In this document: in pieces, positions 24,158-31,607 of the stretch | How the letters are laid out: every line of letters starts with the position of its first letter | Numbering within the stretch: position 1 is the first letter of the stretch | Virus record (IMG/VR): IMGVR_UViG_3300017917_001967 | Coordinates: 1 to 32,710 of that record | Length of the DNA: 32,710 nucleotides | From: a virus | Direction: 5' to 3' (one strand) | The notes under the pieces: model-generated | Seen by the model: only the letters and a program-made list of their open reading frames with translations | The model's database searches: none | Told to the model about the DNA's origin: nothing | Position numbers and translations under genes: made by a program

Positions 24158-24590
24158 AAAGAAATTTGATAGAGTAAACGGAGAAATAAGACAATGTAGA
24201 GAATGTAATGTAGAGTTTCATTCATTCAAACCTGTTTTTGTTTGCAGACCATGTGACAATCGTATTAAAAGAGAAAGATTAAAAGAAAGAGGATTGTTAG
24301 GTGAAATAGATGTGTATAGACCAAAGAAAAACTATCCATTCGACAACAAAGGTAGTGAAGCAGATAATAGATTTGCAAAGATAAGAGCAAAGACAAATCA
24401 AGCATGGAAATTAGGAAGAGAAGCAATAAATGCACATTACGAAGCACAATTGAAAGAAATTGAAGAGAATGGTATTTTGGAATGGATATATGATAGAAGA
24501 GATGATGAAACAATAAGAAGTAAAAGAAGTAGAAGTAGAACATATATAAATAAAGATTATCCAGACACCAGAGGACATTATGAGGACTAA
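24150..24590 (+). CDS. Basic zinc-ribbon protein
   Basis: A 146-residue protein starting MFKKKFDRVNGEIRQ. CREC (16-19) and CRPC (32-35) form a four-cysteine zinc site, followed by a strongly charged helical region (KRERLKERG, then WKLGREAINAHYEAQLKEIE) and an Arg/Ser-rich end (SKRSRSRTY). The ATG at 24150 is preferred to an in-frame TTG at 24144. It overlaps the sigma-like gene by 8 bases. Nucleic-acid binding is likely; because of the coupling, a partner role in transcription switching is conceivable but unproven. Confidence 0.65.
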   Translation: MFKKKFDRVNGEIRQCRECNVEFHSFKPVFVCRPCDNRIKRERLKERGLLGEIDVYRPKKNYPFDNKGSEADNRFAKIRAKTNQAWKLGREAINAHYEAQLKEIEENGILEWIYDRRDDETIRSKRSRSRTYINKDYPDTRGHYED

Positions 24591-24759
24591 CGAAAGATAT
24601 GCAGATAAGTTGGAACTATTCTTTGACTATAATTTTATCAGACGATGCGAATTAGAATTAATATCAAACAAAGAATTAGATAATCATATGTTTATCATAT
24701 ACAAACCAGGTGGAGAATTAATACATGGTTGGATAATAGAAAGAGTAAGATATGAATAA
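24580..24759 (+). CDS. Small protein of unknown function
   Basis: A 59-residue frame, MRTNERYADKLELFFDYNFI, ending GGELIHGWIIERVRYE. It overlaps its upstream neighbour by 11 bases and its downstream neighbour by 8, the spacing style of this operon. The alternation of charged and hydrophobic residues suggests a small alpha/beta fold. No family recognised. Confidence 0.6.
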   Translation: MRTNERYADKLELFFDYNFIRRCELELISNKELDNHMFIIYKPGGELIHGWIIERVRYE

Positions 24760-25456
24760 ATTTTTTGAATATAAAGATGTAGAGATTACAATTGATGAAT
24801 GTAATACACCAGAAAAAACAAAGATGTTTAAGGATTTTATAAATCAATATCATTCTTATGTAAAGTATAAGGTAGTTCCACAACGCAGAATAAATTGGTT
24901 GGTATGGAATGGTGCAGAATTAGTAGGAGCAATCGGAATAAGTAGTTGTGTATTATGTGTAAAAGACAGAGATAATTGGATAGGTTGGAATAAAGACCAA
25001 AGGATTAAATTATCTAATAGTATGGCAAACAATTATCGTTTCTGCTTAAAACCAGATACAGGTATAAAGAATTTAGGTAGTAGGGTATTAAAGATGGTAA
25101 GGATAGAAGGTGCAAAGAGATGGAAAGAAAGATATGGTGATGACTTATTATTAATGGAAACTTATGTTCTTAAAAATGAAAATAGAAGAGGTGCAGTATA
25201 TCTTGCGGATAATTGGATACATGTAGGAAATACACAAGGAGTAAGTATAAGAAAATCAAACTTAAAGATGTGGCAAATAGGTGACAATGCAAGAGCAAGA
25301 TTGGCTAGAGAGAATCCAGAAGAAGCAATCCGTAAGTATGGGCCAAAGGATGAGAATGGAGTAGGACAAAAGATGATTATAACGGAGAGTGAACCTAAAA
25401 TGATATTCGTTAAACCAATAATAAAAGAATGGAAAGAAAGAATACAAAAGGGGTAG
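24752..25456 (+). CDS. DUF4338-like protein (DruA/Mom-like)
   Basis: A 234-residue protein with the ordered motifs of DUF4338: NWLVWNGAELVGAIGISS (48-65), RDNWIGWN (73-80), NNYRF (93-97), NLGSRVL (107-113), W..RYGDDLLLMETYVL (124-140) and GAVYLADNWIHVGNTQG (147-163). DUF4338 is the domain of DruA in Druantia defence. Its last block resembles the GNAT-like core of phage Mu Mom, which modifies adenine in DNA. No DruE-like helicase accompanies it, so it is not a Druantia system. Residues 170-234 form a basic extension. An early DNA-modification or anti-restriction role is inferred. It overlaps the next gene by 28 bases. Confidence 0.72.
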   Translation: MNKFFEYKDVEITIDECNTPEKTKMFKDFINQYHSYVKYKVVPQRRINWLVWNGAELVGAIGISSCVLCVKDRDNWIGWNKDQRIKLSNSMANNYRFCLKPDTGIKNLGSRVLKMVRIEGAKRWKERYGDDLLLMETYVLKNENRRGAVYLADNWIHVGNTQGVSIRKSNLKMWQIGDNARARLARENPEEAIRKYGPKDENGVGQKMIITESEPKMIFVKPIIKEWKERIQKG

Positions 25457-25578
25457 GGGATAAAATAAAGTCGTTAGGAAATTGGATTGATAGTAAAGAT
25501 GAAACAATAGTGCTCATTGTTGCATATCTCCTCACTATTGGATTATCTCTTTTAATTGAGGTATCTACTACAAAATAA
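25429..25578 (+). CDS. Single-helix membrane protein, holin candidate
   Basis: A 49-residue frame: basic N-terminus (MERKNTKGVGDKIKSLGNW), one hydrophobic segment at 26-44 (TIVLIVAYLLTIGLSLLIE) and a short polar end. It overlaps the DUF4338 gene by 28 bases. One transmembrane helix with a charged N-terminus fits a small class III holin or another inner-membrane protein. Holin is only a positional guess, because no endolysin has been found next to it. Confidence 0.55.
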   Translation: MERKNTKGVGDKIKSLGNWIDSKDETIVLIVAYLLTIGLSLLIEVSTTK

Positions 25579-25620
25579 AGTATGCGTTGTTAAATTAATA
25601 GTAAAATACAATTAAATACT

Positions 25621-25926
25621 ATGGCATTCACAAAAGGAGATGTAAGAATTAATAGAGGTGGAAGACCACCGGGTGCATTGAATAGGTCAACAGAACAAAT
25701 GAAGTTAACACTTGCTCGTGCAACTAACTCAGTATTAGATACACTTACAAAAGACTTAGAAGAAATAAAAAAGAAAGACCCAGAGAAGGCAATTGAACTT
25801 GCACTGAAATTAATGGAATATACTTTACCTAAGTTGAGTAGAACAGAAATGAAGGCAGAGATTGAACAAAGAATACAATCAATCAATGTAAATATAAATA
25901 GAACAGGTAGTGGAACTGAACATTAA
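25621..25926 (+). CDS. Small terminase subunit (probable)
   Basis: A 101-residue protein beginning MAFTKGDVRINRGGRPPGAL then NRSTEQMKLTL, i.e. the NRGGRP.GA basic arm common in short DNA-binding proteins ahead of terminase genes, followed by helices (LDTLTKDLEEIKKKDPEKAI) and YTLPKLSRTE. It overlaps the large terminase by 17 bases. The small subunit recognises the packaging site and assembles as a ring; here this is inferred from position, size and the basic arm. Confidence 0.72.
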   Translation: MAFTKGDVRINRGGRPPGALNRSTEQMKLTLARATNSVLDTLTKDLEEIKKKDPEKAIELALKLMEYTLPKLSRTEMKAEIEQRIQSINVNINRTGSGTEH

Positions 25927-27076
25927 TACTACAATTACATTTGAGCATTTATTAGATGCAAAGAATAGAGTTAGCCAACACATAGGTGGCACTCGTAGTG
26001 GAAAGACTTATGCAATCTTACAATGGTTAATCGTTCAGGCATTACAATCCAATGAAACCATCACAGTAGTAAGAAAAACTATTCCATCACTTAAAAGAAC
26101 TGTAATCAAAGATTTTATAGATATACTTAAATCAATTGGAATATACGATGAAGATAAATGGAATACTACCGATAGAACTTATAACTTCCCTACATCAACT
26201 ATGCAATTTATTAATACTGACGATGGTGATAAGTTGCGTGGAATTAAATCTACTATACTTTTTGTGGATGAGGCCAGTGAGGTTGATGAAGAATCTTATT
26301 TCCAATTATCAATCAGAACTTCAGGTCGTATCATACTTGCATTTAACCCGACCATTAGTCCTTACCATTGGCTTAGACAAATGCAAGATTGTGAAAGATT
26401 TGTAACAACATATCGTGATAACCCATATATCCCACAAGAAATGGTTAAAGCGATTGAGGACTTACAACATACATCACCTAAGAAGTGGGCAATATATGGT
26501 AAAGGTGAATATGCGGCAAACGATAAGGCAATCTTTGAATTTGAAGTAGTGGATACCATTGAGGCAGATTTTATTTGTTTCGGTATTGATTTTGGATATT
26601 CTCAGGATCCTACTTCTTTAGTTGCAGTTTATAAGAACTCTGATACAATATTTTTGGAAGAGTTAATCTATGAAAGAGGAATGGTAACACAGGATATTAT
26701 AAATAAACTGAATGGGTTAGATATAAGAAAGAGTGAACCGATTTGGGCAGATAGTGCAGAACCAAGACTAATAGAAGAAATATATAGAAGTGGATTCAAC
26801 ATTAAACCAGTAACTAAAGGTAAGGATAGTATTAACTTTGGTATACAAGTAATGAAGAACTACAAAATTAAAATATTAAAGACATCACAAAACCTAATCA
26901 ATGAAATGTATGCGTATCAATATGAAACCGATAAGCATGGTTATGTTACTGACAAACCTGAAGGTGGATTAGACCACGCAATCGATGCAGCGAGATATGG
27001 ATGTATGATGACATTATCACAAAAAGCAGTAAACAAAGGAAAATATGCAATCACAATCGGAAGTTACAGATACTAG
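25910..27076 (+). CDS. terL: Terminase large subunit
   Basis: A 388-residue protein that packages DNA into the prohead by ATP hydrolysis and cuts it. The ATPase domain has Walker A GGTRSGKT (26-33), Walker B with acidic pair ILFVDE (116-121) and a coupling motif LAFNPT (143-148). The RNase-H-like nuclease has D227 in GIDFGYSQDP, D281 in WADSAEP, and D355/D359 in DHAIDAARYG. All expected residues are present. The start is GTG at 25910, just before the small-subunit stop; the resulting M-ELNINTTITF leads directly into the conserved N-terminus. It is slightly short for the family but complete. It overlaps the next gene by 32 bases. Confidence 0.95.
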   Translation: MELNINTTITFEHLLDAKNRVSQHIGGTRSGKTYAILQWLIVQALQSNETITVVRKTIPSLKRTVIKDFIDILKSIGIYDEDKWNTTDRTYNFPTSTMQFINTDDGDKLRGIKSTILFVDEASEVDEESYFQLSIRTSGRIILAFNPTISPYHWLRQMQDCERFVTTYRDNPYIPQEMVKAIEDLQHTSPKKWAIYGKGEYAANDKAIFEFEVVDTIEADFICFGIDFGYSQDPTSLVAVYKNSDTIFLEELIYERGMVTQDIINKLNGLDIRKSEPIWADSAEPRLIEEIYRSGFNIKPVTKGKDSINFGIQVMKNYKIKILKTSQNLINEMYAYQYETDKHGYVTDKPEGGLDHAIDAARYGCMMTLSQKAVNKGKYAITIGSYRY

Positions 27077-27260
27077 ACCGCAAATGTGGACTAATGAAGA
27101 AATTAGAGACTTAATACTCTATGCAAAAGATTTACAACAACAAGTAGATGATATGAAAGCAAATCTTATCACTATGGATGCAAAGTTGAAGAATGAAGAA
27201 GCAAAAGTAAGAAAATTAATATTAACGATAAATTATTTAACAAATGGAACTAGAGATTAA
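27045..27260 (+). CDS. Short coiled-coil protein
   Basis: A 71-residue protein, MQSQSEVTDTRPQMW then NEEIRDLILYAKDLQQQVDD, with heptads through residue 66. It overlaps the terminase by 32 bases and the chaperone gene by 17, so it is likely real. Proteins like this can act as small adaptors of packaging or tail assembly, but there is no specific evidence. Confidence 0.58.
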   Translation: MQSQSEVTDTRPQMWTNEEIRDLILYAKDLQQQVDDMKANLITMDAKLKNEEAKVRKLILTINYLTNGTRD

Positions 27261-27912
27261 GATACCTACTGATTGGTCTAGCGTAAGTCTAAAGAAATAC
27301 TTAGAATTACAAAAGGAAATCAAAAACTATGAAGGTGATGAAGATGCCATAACTGCACTTATGTTGATTCATTTGTGTGGAATTAATCCATATTTAATAG
27401 ACAAAATTAGTATTGATGGATTTAAACAAATAGAAGATGCATTGAATGGTTTTATTAATCAGACAAATTTGCCATTAAAAAGATTTATTACAATAGATGG
27501 TGTTGAATATGGATTTGAACCTAACTTATCTGAAATGTCTTATGGTTCTTATGTGGATATTACAAAATATGATACCTTTACAATAGACGATAATTGGGGC
27601 AAAATAATGTCAATACTATACAGACCAATTATAGAAAAGAAAGGTGAAAACTATAAAATAAAAAGATATACAGGTGATATAGATGATACTAAGTGGTTAG
27701 AAGTAGGAATGGATATACACTTAGGTGCCTTGTTTTTTTTTGCGAGTTTATTAAGGGACTTATTGAATTCTACCCTGAACTCTTTGACGGAGAAGGAGTT
27801 GGAACCAAACATGAAGCAAATTTTAGTAAAAAGTGGAAATCTTATCCAACGATTATCCAACTTGCAGGAGGAGACATTCAAAAAATTGATGAGGTCACCG
27901 AAGAACCTTTAA
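27244..27912 (+). CDS. Tail assembly chaperone-like protein, zero-frame product
   Basis: A 222-residue frame starting MELEIKIPTDWSSVSLKKYL then ELQKEIKNYEGDEDAITALM, a pattern I associate with tail-assembly-chaperone-like proteins of Bacteroidota phages. Up to residue 166 it is an ordinary alpha/beta protein. At that point lies a run of nine T (27733-27741). The zero-frame continuation (ASLLRDLLNSTLN...) is less convincing than the -1 frame, which stays open to 28004. Lambda G/GT and many other phages make two chaperone forms by frameshifting here. It is unusual that it lies after terminase rather than beside the tape measure. Confidence 0.72.
   Translation: MELEIKIPTDWSSVSLKKYLELQKEIKNYEGDEDAITALMLIHLCGINPYLIDKISIDGFKQIEDALNGFINQTNLPLKRFITIDGVEYGFEPNLSEMSYGSYVDITKYDTFTIDDNWGKIMSILYRPIIEKKGENYKIKRYTGDIDDTKWLEVGMDIHLGALFFFASLLRDLLNSTLNSLTEKELEPNMKQILVKSGNLIQRLSNLQEETFKKLMRSPKNL
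27735..27741 (+). promoter_or_regulatory. Probable -1 frameshift slippery site T-TTT-TTT
   Basis: In zero frame the nine Ts at 27733-27741 read TTT TTT TTT, so 27735-27741 fits the canonical X-XXY-YYZ heptamer. Slipping back one base after 27741 enters the frame TGC GAG TTT. A sequencing error in the run is the main alternative explanation. Confidence 0.65.
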
Positions 27913-28004
27913 GTAAATGTTTATTATATCTTGCATTCCAAGCAGATAAAAATAAGTTAGATGAGTTAATACATAATGATGCAATTGCAAAAATGAGGCA
28001 TTGA
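27741..28004 (+). CDS. -1 frame extension of the chaperone-like protein
   Basis: After the slip the frame encodes 87 more residues: CEFIKGLIEFYPELFDGEGV, KKWKSYPTIIQLAGGDIQKI, then DEVTEEPLSKCLLYLAFQAD, giving a fused product of about 253 residues. The composition (SKKW..Y-T-I-x-x-L-A-x-G-D-I then a C-terminal helix) looks like a genuine conserved protein end. An independent start at 27693 exists but would yield an unlikely N-terminus. The stop lies directly before a late promoter. Confidence 0.62.
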   Translation, partial: CEFIKGLIEFYPELFDGEGVGTKHEANFSKKWKSYPTIIQLAGGDIQKIDEVTEEPLSKCLLYLAFQADKNKLDELIHNDAIAKMRH

Positions 28005-28034
28005 TAATTATTTATTCTCCCTTTGTTGTTATTA
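28005..28034 (+). promoter_or_regulatory. Late-class promoter, fibre-2 operon
   Basis: TAATTATTTA at 28005-28014, 11 bases, TTGTTATTA at 28026-28034. Matches are 8 of 10 and 9 of 9 with exact spacing. The next start codon is 15 bases downstream, and the previous stop ends at 28004. Confidence 0.65.
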
Positions 28035-28049
28035 GTTTAAACACGATTT

Positions 28050-28322
28050 ATGGAACCAGGAGCAGGAATGTGGTCAAATAGTAGAAGTGGAAACTTAAGA
28101 TACTCTGTTAATAGAGAAAATCAAAGTGGTATCTATCTAGGGCCAACGAGAGGATTATCTTCACCTAAGAATAGTAGAAGAGCATGTTTATGTATACATT
28201 CTAACACATATAGTGTGAGATGTTGTCAGGGTGCATTGATTCAACAAGGTATTGGACAAATACAATCAACTGCACAGGCACAAGGTGGATTTGGACCTGG
28301 TTTTGACGAAGGATTTGATTAA
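28050..28322 (+). CDS. Small cysteine-motif structural protein
   Basis: A 90-residue protein: basic N-terminal part (SNSRSGNLRYSVNRENQSG), then RRACLCIHSNTYSVRCCQGA and LIQQGIGQI, and a glycine-rich end. The CLC...Y-S-x-x-CC-x-G-x-L-x-x-QGIG pattern is one I recognise from short virion-associated genes in Bacteroidota phages. It is the first gene of the late fibre-2 operon. The role is unknown; the four cysteines could form a metal site. Confidence 0.65.
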   Translation: MEPGAGMWSNSRSGNLRYSVNRENQSGIYLGPTRGLSSPKNSRRACLCIHSNTYSVRCCQGALIQQGIGQIQSTAQAQGGFGPGFDEGFD

Positions 28323-28340
28323 ATAAAACAATAATATAAA

Positions 28341-29957
28341 ATGTCTCAAATATCTAAACAAGCGTTAAAGGTAGACAACAATACCTCTTTCCCTAATAAT
28401 ACAACAGGATACATTTCTCCTACAATACTTAGAGGATTCAATACTAATATGATTGACTCTTTGGTAGATGAAATTACATTTACTGCATTCAGTAGTTCTG
28501 TAACATCTTCTATTCAGTTGTTAAATGCATATACTGCATCTATACAACCTTCATTTACTTCATTGAATCAATTTACTTCATCCCAAGAATTAACTAATTT
28601 GGGATTCACAACTCAAATAAGTTCATTAAGTGCAACTCAATTAAGTCAAGCAGGTGATATTGCTCAATTACAAACAACTGCATCTTTGACAAATGAAATT
28701 ATTTCAAGTAATGTTTCTTTGGGATATGCAAGAAGATTTAATTTTAGTGGATTTATTACTGCAAGTTTAGTGACAAATGTAGATGGAACTATTGCAGATA
28801 TCACTATGAATCAAGATGGAAGTAAATTAAATACATCTTCATTTAACGACTATACTGCATCAACTGCAGCAACTCAATCAGTATTTAGTGCATCAGTTGC
28901 AACTTCATTGTCAGCAAGTGTATATACATTTAACAAATATACTTCTTCAACAAATACATGGACTGCATCTGCACAAACATCAATAGACCAATTATTAAAT
29001 TTTAGTTCTTCATTAGATGCTACATTTGCAACAGATGCACAATTAAATGCTGCAACTGCAAGTTTAATAAATCAAATTGACACTAAATTAAATACATCTT
29101 CTTTTAATTCATACACACAATCACAAGAAGTATATAGTTCATCTGTTGGTAATATATTGAATGACTTAATATCACATACAGGAAGTTATGCAACTACTGG
29201 TTCTAATAACTTTGTAGGTAATCAAGTAATCACAGGTAGTTTATTAATATCAGGTAGTTCACAATTTGATTTAGATATTACAGGAGCAATGAAAGTTTCA
29301 AGTAATGATGGATTAGGTCAATCTACAATATCAGGAAACAATATTGGTGTAAATAATTCAAAAGGAACATCTGCAACATTCATACAAAATTATGGCCCAA
29401 CTGGAAGTAATGCAGGATTATATATGGGTGTTTATGATGACCCTAACTTTAATACAGATATAGAAACTGCAATTGTGGTAGATAGTAATGGTATTGCATT
29501 CAAAGATTGGGATAATGGAACTGTATTTGATTATGTAGATTGGTTAACAATTACACCGAATGTAGGAAATAATCCATCACCTAGATTTGTTAGAGGTTTA
29601 CAAATTACAGGTAGTGTATCTGTAACCGGTTCTGTTTATGGTAATATAAGTGCATTAACTATTTCTTCTAATAGTGCAAGTATGGATTTATCTAAAGGTA
29701 ATTTCTTTACTTTATCATTAGTATCTGGAAGTGCAACTCACTTAACTGCAACAAATATTAAACCTGGTCAAACTATAAACTTATTAATTACACAATCGAC
29801 TCCTGCAAGTGGAAGCTTAACTTATAACTCAACATTTAAATTCCCTGCTGGTAATTCTTATGTTGCAACACCAATATCAGGAGCAAAAGATATAATTACA
29901 TTTATTGCATACGATACTACAACATTATATGCAACATCAATTAATAACTTATTGTAA
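28341..29957 (+). CDS. Tail fibre 2
   Basis: A 538-residue S/T/N/A-rich protein, about half the length of fibre 1. After a distinct ~50-residue N-terminus (ALKVDNNTSFPNNTTGYISP) come shaft-like repeats (LNAYTASIQ, LNQFTSSQE, FNDYTAST, FNSYTQSQE). From about residue 284 it parallels fibre 1: TGSNNFVGNQVITGSL, KDWDNGTVF, GNNPSPRFVRGLQITGS, KGNFFTLSL, and a terminal SINNLL. The central part has a unique insert (GQSTISGNNIGVNNSKG). The shared end and tip-gene order make it a paralogue. The tip gene starts in a TAATG overlap. Confidence 0.82.
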   Translation: MSQISKQALKVDNNTSFPNNTTGYISPTILRGFNTNMIDSLVDEITFTAFSSSVTSSIQLLNAYTASIQPSFTSLNQFTSSQELTNLGFTTQISSLSATQLSQAGDIAQLQTTASLTNEIISSNVSLGYARRFNFSGFITASLVTNVDGTIADITMNQDGSKLNTSSFNDYTASTAATQSVFSASVATSLSASVYTFNKYTSSTNTWTASAQTSIDQLLNFSSSLDATFATDAQLNAATASLINQIDTKLNTSSFNSYTQSQEVYSSSVGNILNDLISHTGSYATTGSNNFVGNQVITGSLLISGSSQFDLDITGAMKVSSNDGLGQSTISGNNIGVNNSKGTSATFIQNYGPTGSNAGLYMGVYDDPNFNTDIETAIVVDSNGIAFKDWDNGTVFDYVDWLTITPNVGNNPSPRFVRGLQITGSVSVTGSVYGNISALTISSNSASMDLSKGNFFTLSLVSGSATHLTATNIKPGQTINLLITQSTPASGSLTYNSTFKFPAGNSYVATPISGAKDIITFIAYDTTTLYATSINNLL

Positions 29958-30760
29958 TGAGATTTACACCAACGGCTTTTTATGGTTCACAATTAGGACA
30001 AACATTAGTTGCAACTTTATCAGGAGCAGGTGCAACATCTGGTTCTTTTACTTCCGGTGGAATAAATTATGGATATATTAAATTTACATCAGGCAGTTAT
30101 ACATTAAATGTAACTACTGGTGCTGAAATTGATATGTTAATAGTTGGTGGAGGTGCAGGTGGTTCAGTAATTAGTGCACAAGGTAGTAAAGGTGGTGGAG
30201 GAGGAGGTGTTTACACAACTACGACTAGATTATACAAAGGAAGTTATAGTGTATTAGTAGGAGCAGGTGGTTCCGTTAATAATAATGGTATAAGTTCTTC
30301 TATATCTGCATATGGATACAATTATTATGCAGAAGGTGGTAATTCAACAGGTGAACAGGGTATACCAATAGGATATCCTGCAGGTATGGATGGTCCTGTA
30401 TGTAGTGGTGGATTAGATTTTGGACATGGTGGAGGAGGAGGTGCAGCTGCAAGTGGTTCAAATGGATTTTGTAGTGGTGCAAATGTTGGACAAGGTGGTG
30501 CAGGTGGTGAAGGTTTAACTTATAACTTTGATGGAACTCCATCTGTATATGGTTCCGGTGGTGGAGGTGGTGGAGGTATCTTAGTTGGTGGTAATGGAGG
30601 TGCTGGAGGAACTAATGCTGGAAATGGTGGTGGATTTTCAACAGGTCCTACAAACGCAATAAATGGATATGGTGGAGGTGGAGGTGGAGAAGCTTCTACT
30701 AACACAGGTGGTGCAGGTACTGGTGGACATGGTATTGTCATAATAAGATACAGATTATAA
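29957..30760 (+). CDS. Fibre-2 tip protein, glycine-rich (polyglycine-type)
   Basis: A 267-residue protein starting MRFTPTAFYGSQLGQ. Residues ~60-260 are extremely glycine-rich (LIVGGGAGGS, KGGGGGGV, GHGGGGGAA, GSGGGGGGG, YGGGGGGEAS) and end GGHGIVIIRYRL, the usual finish of glycine-rich phage and surface domains. Such stretches can fold as a polyglycine-II sandwich, known from the gp38 adhesin of phage S16, with variable loops binding the receptor. It is translationally coupled to fibre 2. The N-terminus resembles that of the fibre-1 tip. The receptor-binding role is inferred. Confidence 0.78.
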   Translation: MRFTPTAFYGSQLGQTLVATLSGAGATSGSFTSGGINYGYIKFTSGSYTLNVTTGAEIDMLIVGGGAGGSVISAQGSKGGGGGGVYTTTTRLYKGSYSVLVGAGGSVNNNGISSSISAYGYNYYAEGGNSTGEQGIPIGYPAGMDGPVCSGGLDFGHGGGGGAAASGSNGFCSGANVGQGGAGGEGLTYNFDGTPSVYGSGGGGGGGILVGGNGGAGGTNAGNGGGFSTGPTNAINGYGGGGGGEASTNTGGAGTGGHGIVIIRYRL

Positions 30761-30765
30761 AAAAA

Positions 30766-30795
30766 TAACTATTTTTCAAACAACCTTTGTTATTA
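30766..30795 (+). promoter_or_regulatory. Late-class promoter, scaffold/capsid operon
   Basis: TAACTATTTT at 30766-30775, 11 bases, TTGTTATTA at 30787-30795, identical in both boxes and spacing to 661-690. The scaffold start is 21 bases downstream. A small ACCTTT/AAAGGT dyad (30783-30800) overlaps the second box and could be an operator. Confidence 0.72.
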
Positions 30796-30816
30796 AAGGT
30801 ATAAACAAAAAAGAAT

Positions 30817-31575
30817 ATGAACTCAAAAAGCGTATTAAAAAGAATAATGACATTGTTATCAGCTGAAGAAGTTGAATTAACAGATGCAAAAGATGCACAA
30901 GGTCAAATCTTACAATCTCCAACATTCGATTTAGGTGAACCAGTAGAAGTAGTTCACGAAGACGGAACTAAGTCTCCTGCACCAGATGGTGAACATGAAG
31001 TTTCTTTAAAGGATACTGAAGGAAATGAAGTAATCGTTAGAATCCAAACTAAGGATGGTAAAATCGTTAGTAGAGAAAATGTAGAAGAAGCAAAGAACGA
31101 AGAGATGGCAGATGTGAAAACAGAACCAATCCCACAAGGAACAGGTGAAGAATTACCTGAAAACGTAAGACCTGAACAACCAAACTCAGTAAAATCTGGT
31201 ACTATTAAGATGGCAGAAGAAGATGAGACTGTTGAACCAATCCCTGCAACTGAAGATAAGTCAATGGAAGAAGAAGGTGAAGAACCTGAAATCTCTATTG
31301 AGTTAGGCAAGAAGATGGAAGATATGGCATACAGAATTGAAGAGATGGAAAAGAAGATGGCAAAGATGGAAGCAATGTTTCCTCCAGTTGCATCTGAAGT
31401 AGTTCAAGAAGCAGAAGGCATTAAGATGTCAGAAGTAGAAGAAGAAGAGTTGCCTAAATTAGATGGTGCTCCAATCGAAGAAACTACAACTAAATTCTCT
31501 GCAGAAACAAAAAGAAATTATGGTAAGAAGATTGCAACTCCACAAAGTTCATTCTTATCTAAACTTTATAAATAA
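30817..31575 (+). CDS. Scaffolding protein (probable)
   Basis: A 252-residue, highly acidic protein directly upstream of the capsid gene. Residues ~25-90 form a small beta domain (GEPVEVVHEDGTKSPAPDG, NEVIVRIQTKDGKIV). Residues 90-160 are a disordered E/P/T-rich linker. Residues 165-190 are a coiled coil (KKMEDMAYRIEEMEKKMAKM). The C-terminus is basic (AETKRNYGKKIATP, SFLSKLYK), as needed to touch the capsid inner surface. This organisation matches phage scaffolds. It is probably removed by the XkdF-type protease. Confidence 0.8.
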   Translation: MNSKSVLKRIMTLLSAEEVELTDAKDAQGQILQSPTFDLGEPVEVVHEDGTKSPAPDGEHEVSLKDTEGNEVIVRIQTKDGKIVSRENVEEAKNEEMADVKTEPIPQGTGEELPENVRPEQPNSVKSGTIKMAEEDETVEPIPATEDKSMEEEGEEPEISIELGKKMEDMAYRIEEMEKKMAKMEAMFPPVASEVVQEAEGIKMSEVEEEELPKLDGAPIEETTTKFSAETKRNYGKKIATPQSSFLSKLYK

Positions 31576-31607
31576 ATTATTAACCCCTATTTTCAAAAAG
31601 GAAAACA

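Noticed and set aside
24752-25456. A complete Druantia defence system
   Set aside because: Only the DruA-like domain is present. No DruE-like helicase or other Druantia gene lies nearby.
26136-26405. Plus-strand 89-codon frame inside the large terminase
   Set aside because: It is an out-of-frame shadow lying wholly within the conserved ATPase region.
30520-30741. Proline-rich reading frame on the minus strand
   Set aside because: It is the antisense of the glycine-rich tip gene: GGN codons read backwards as proline. No leader or conserved feature supports it.
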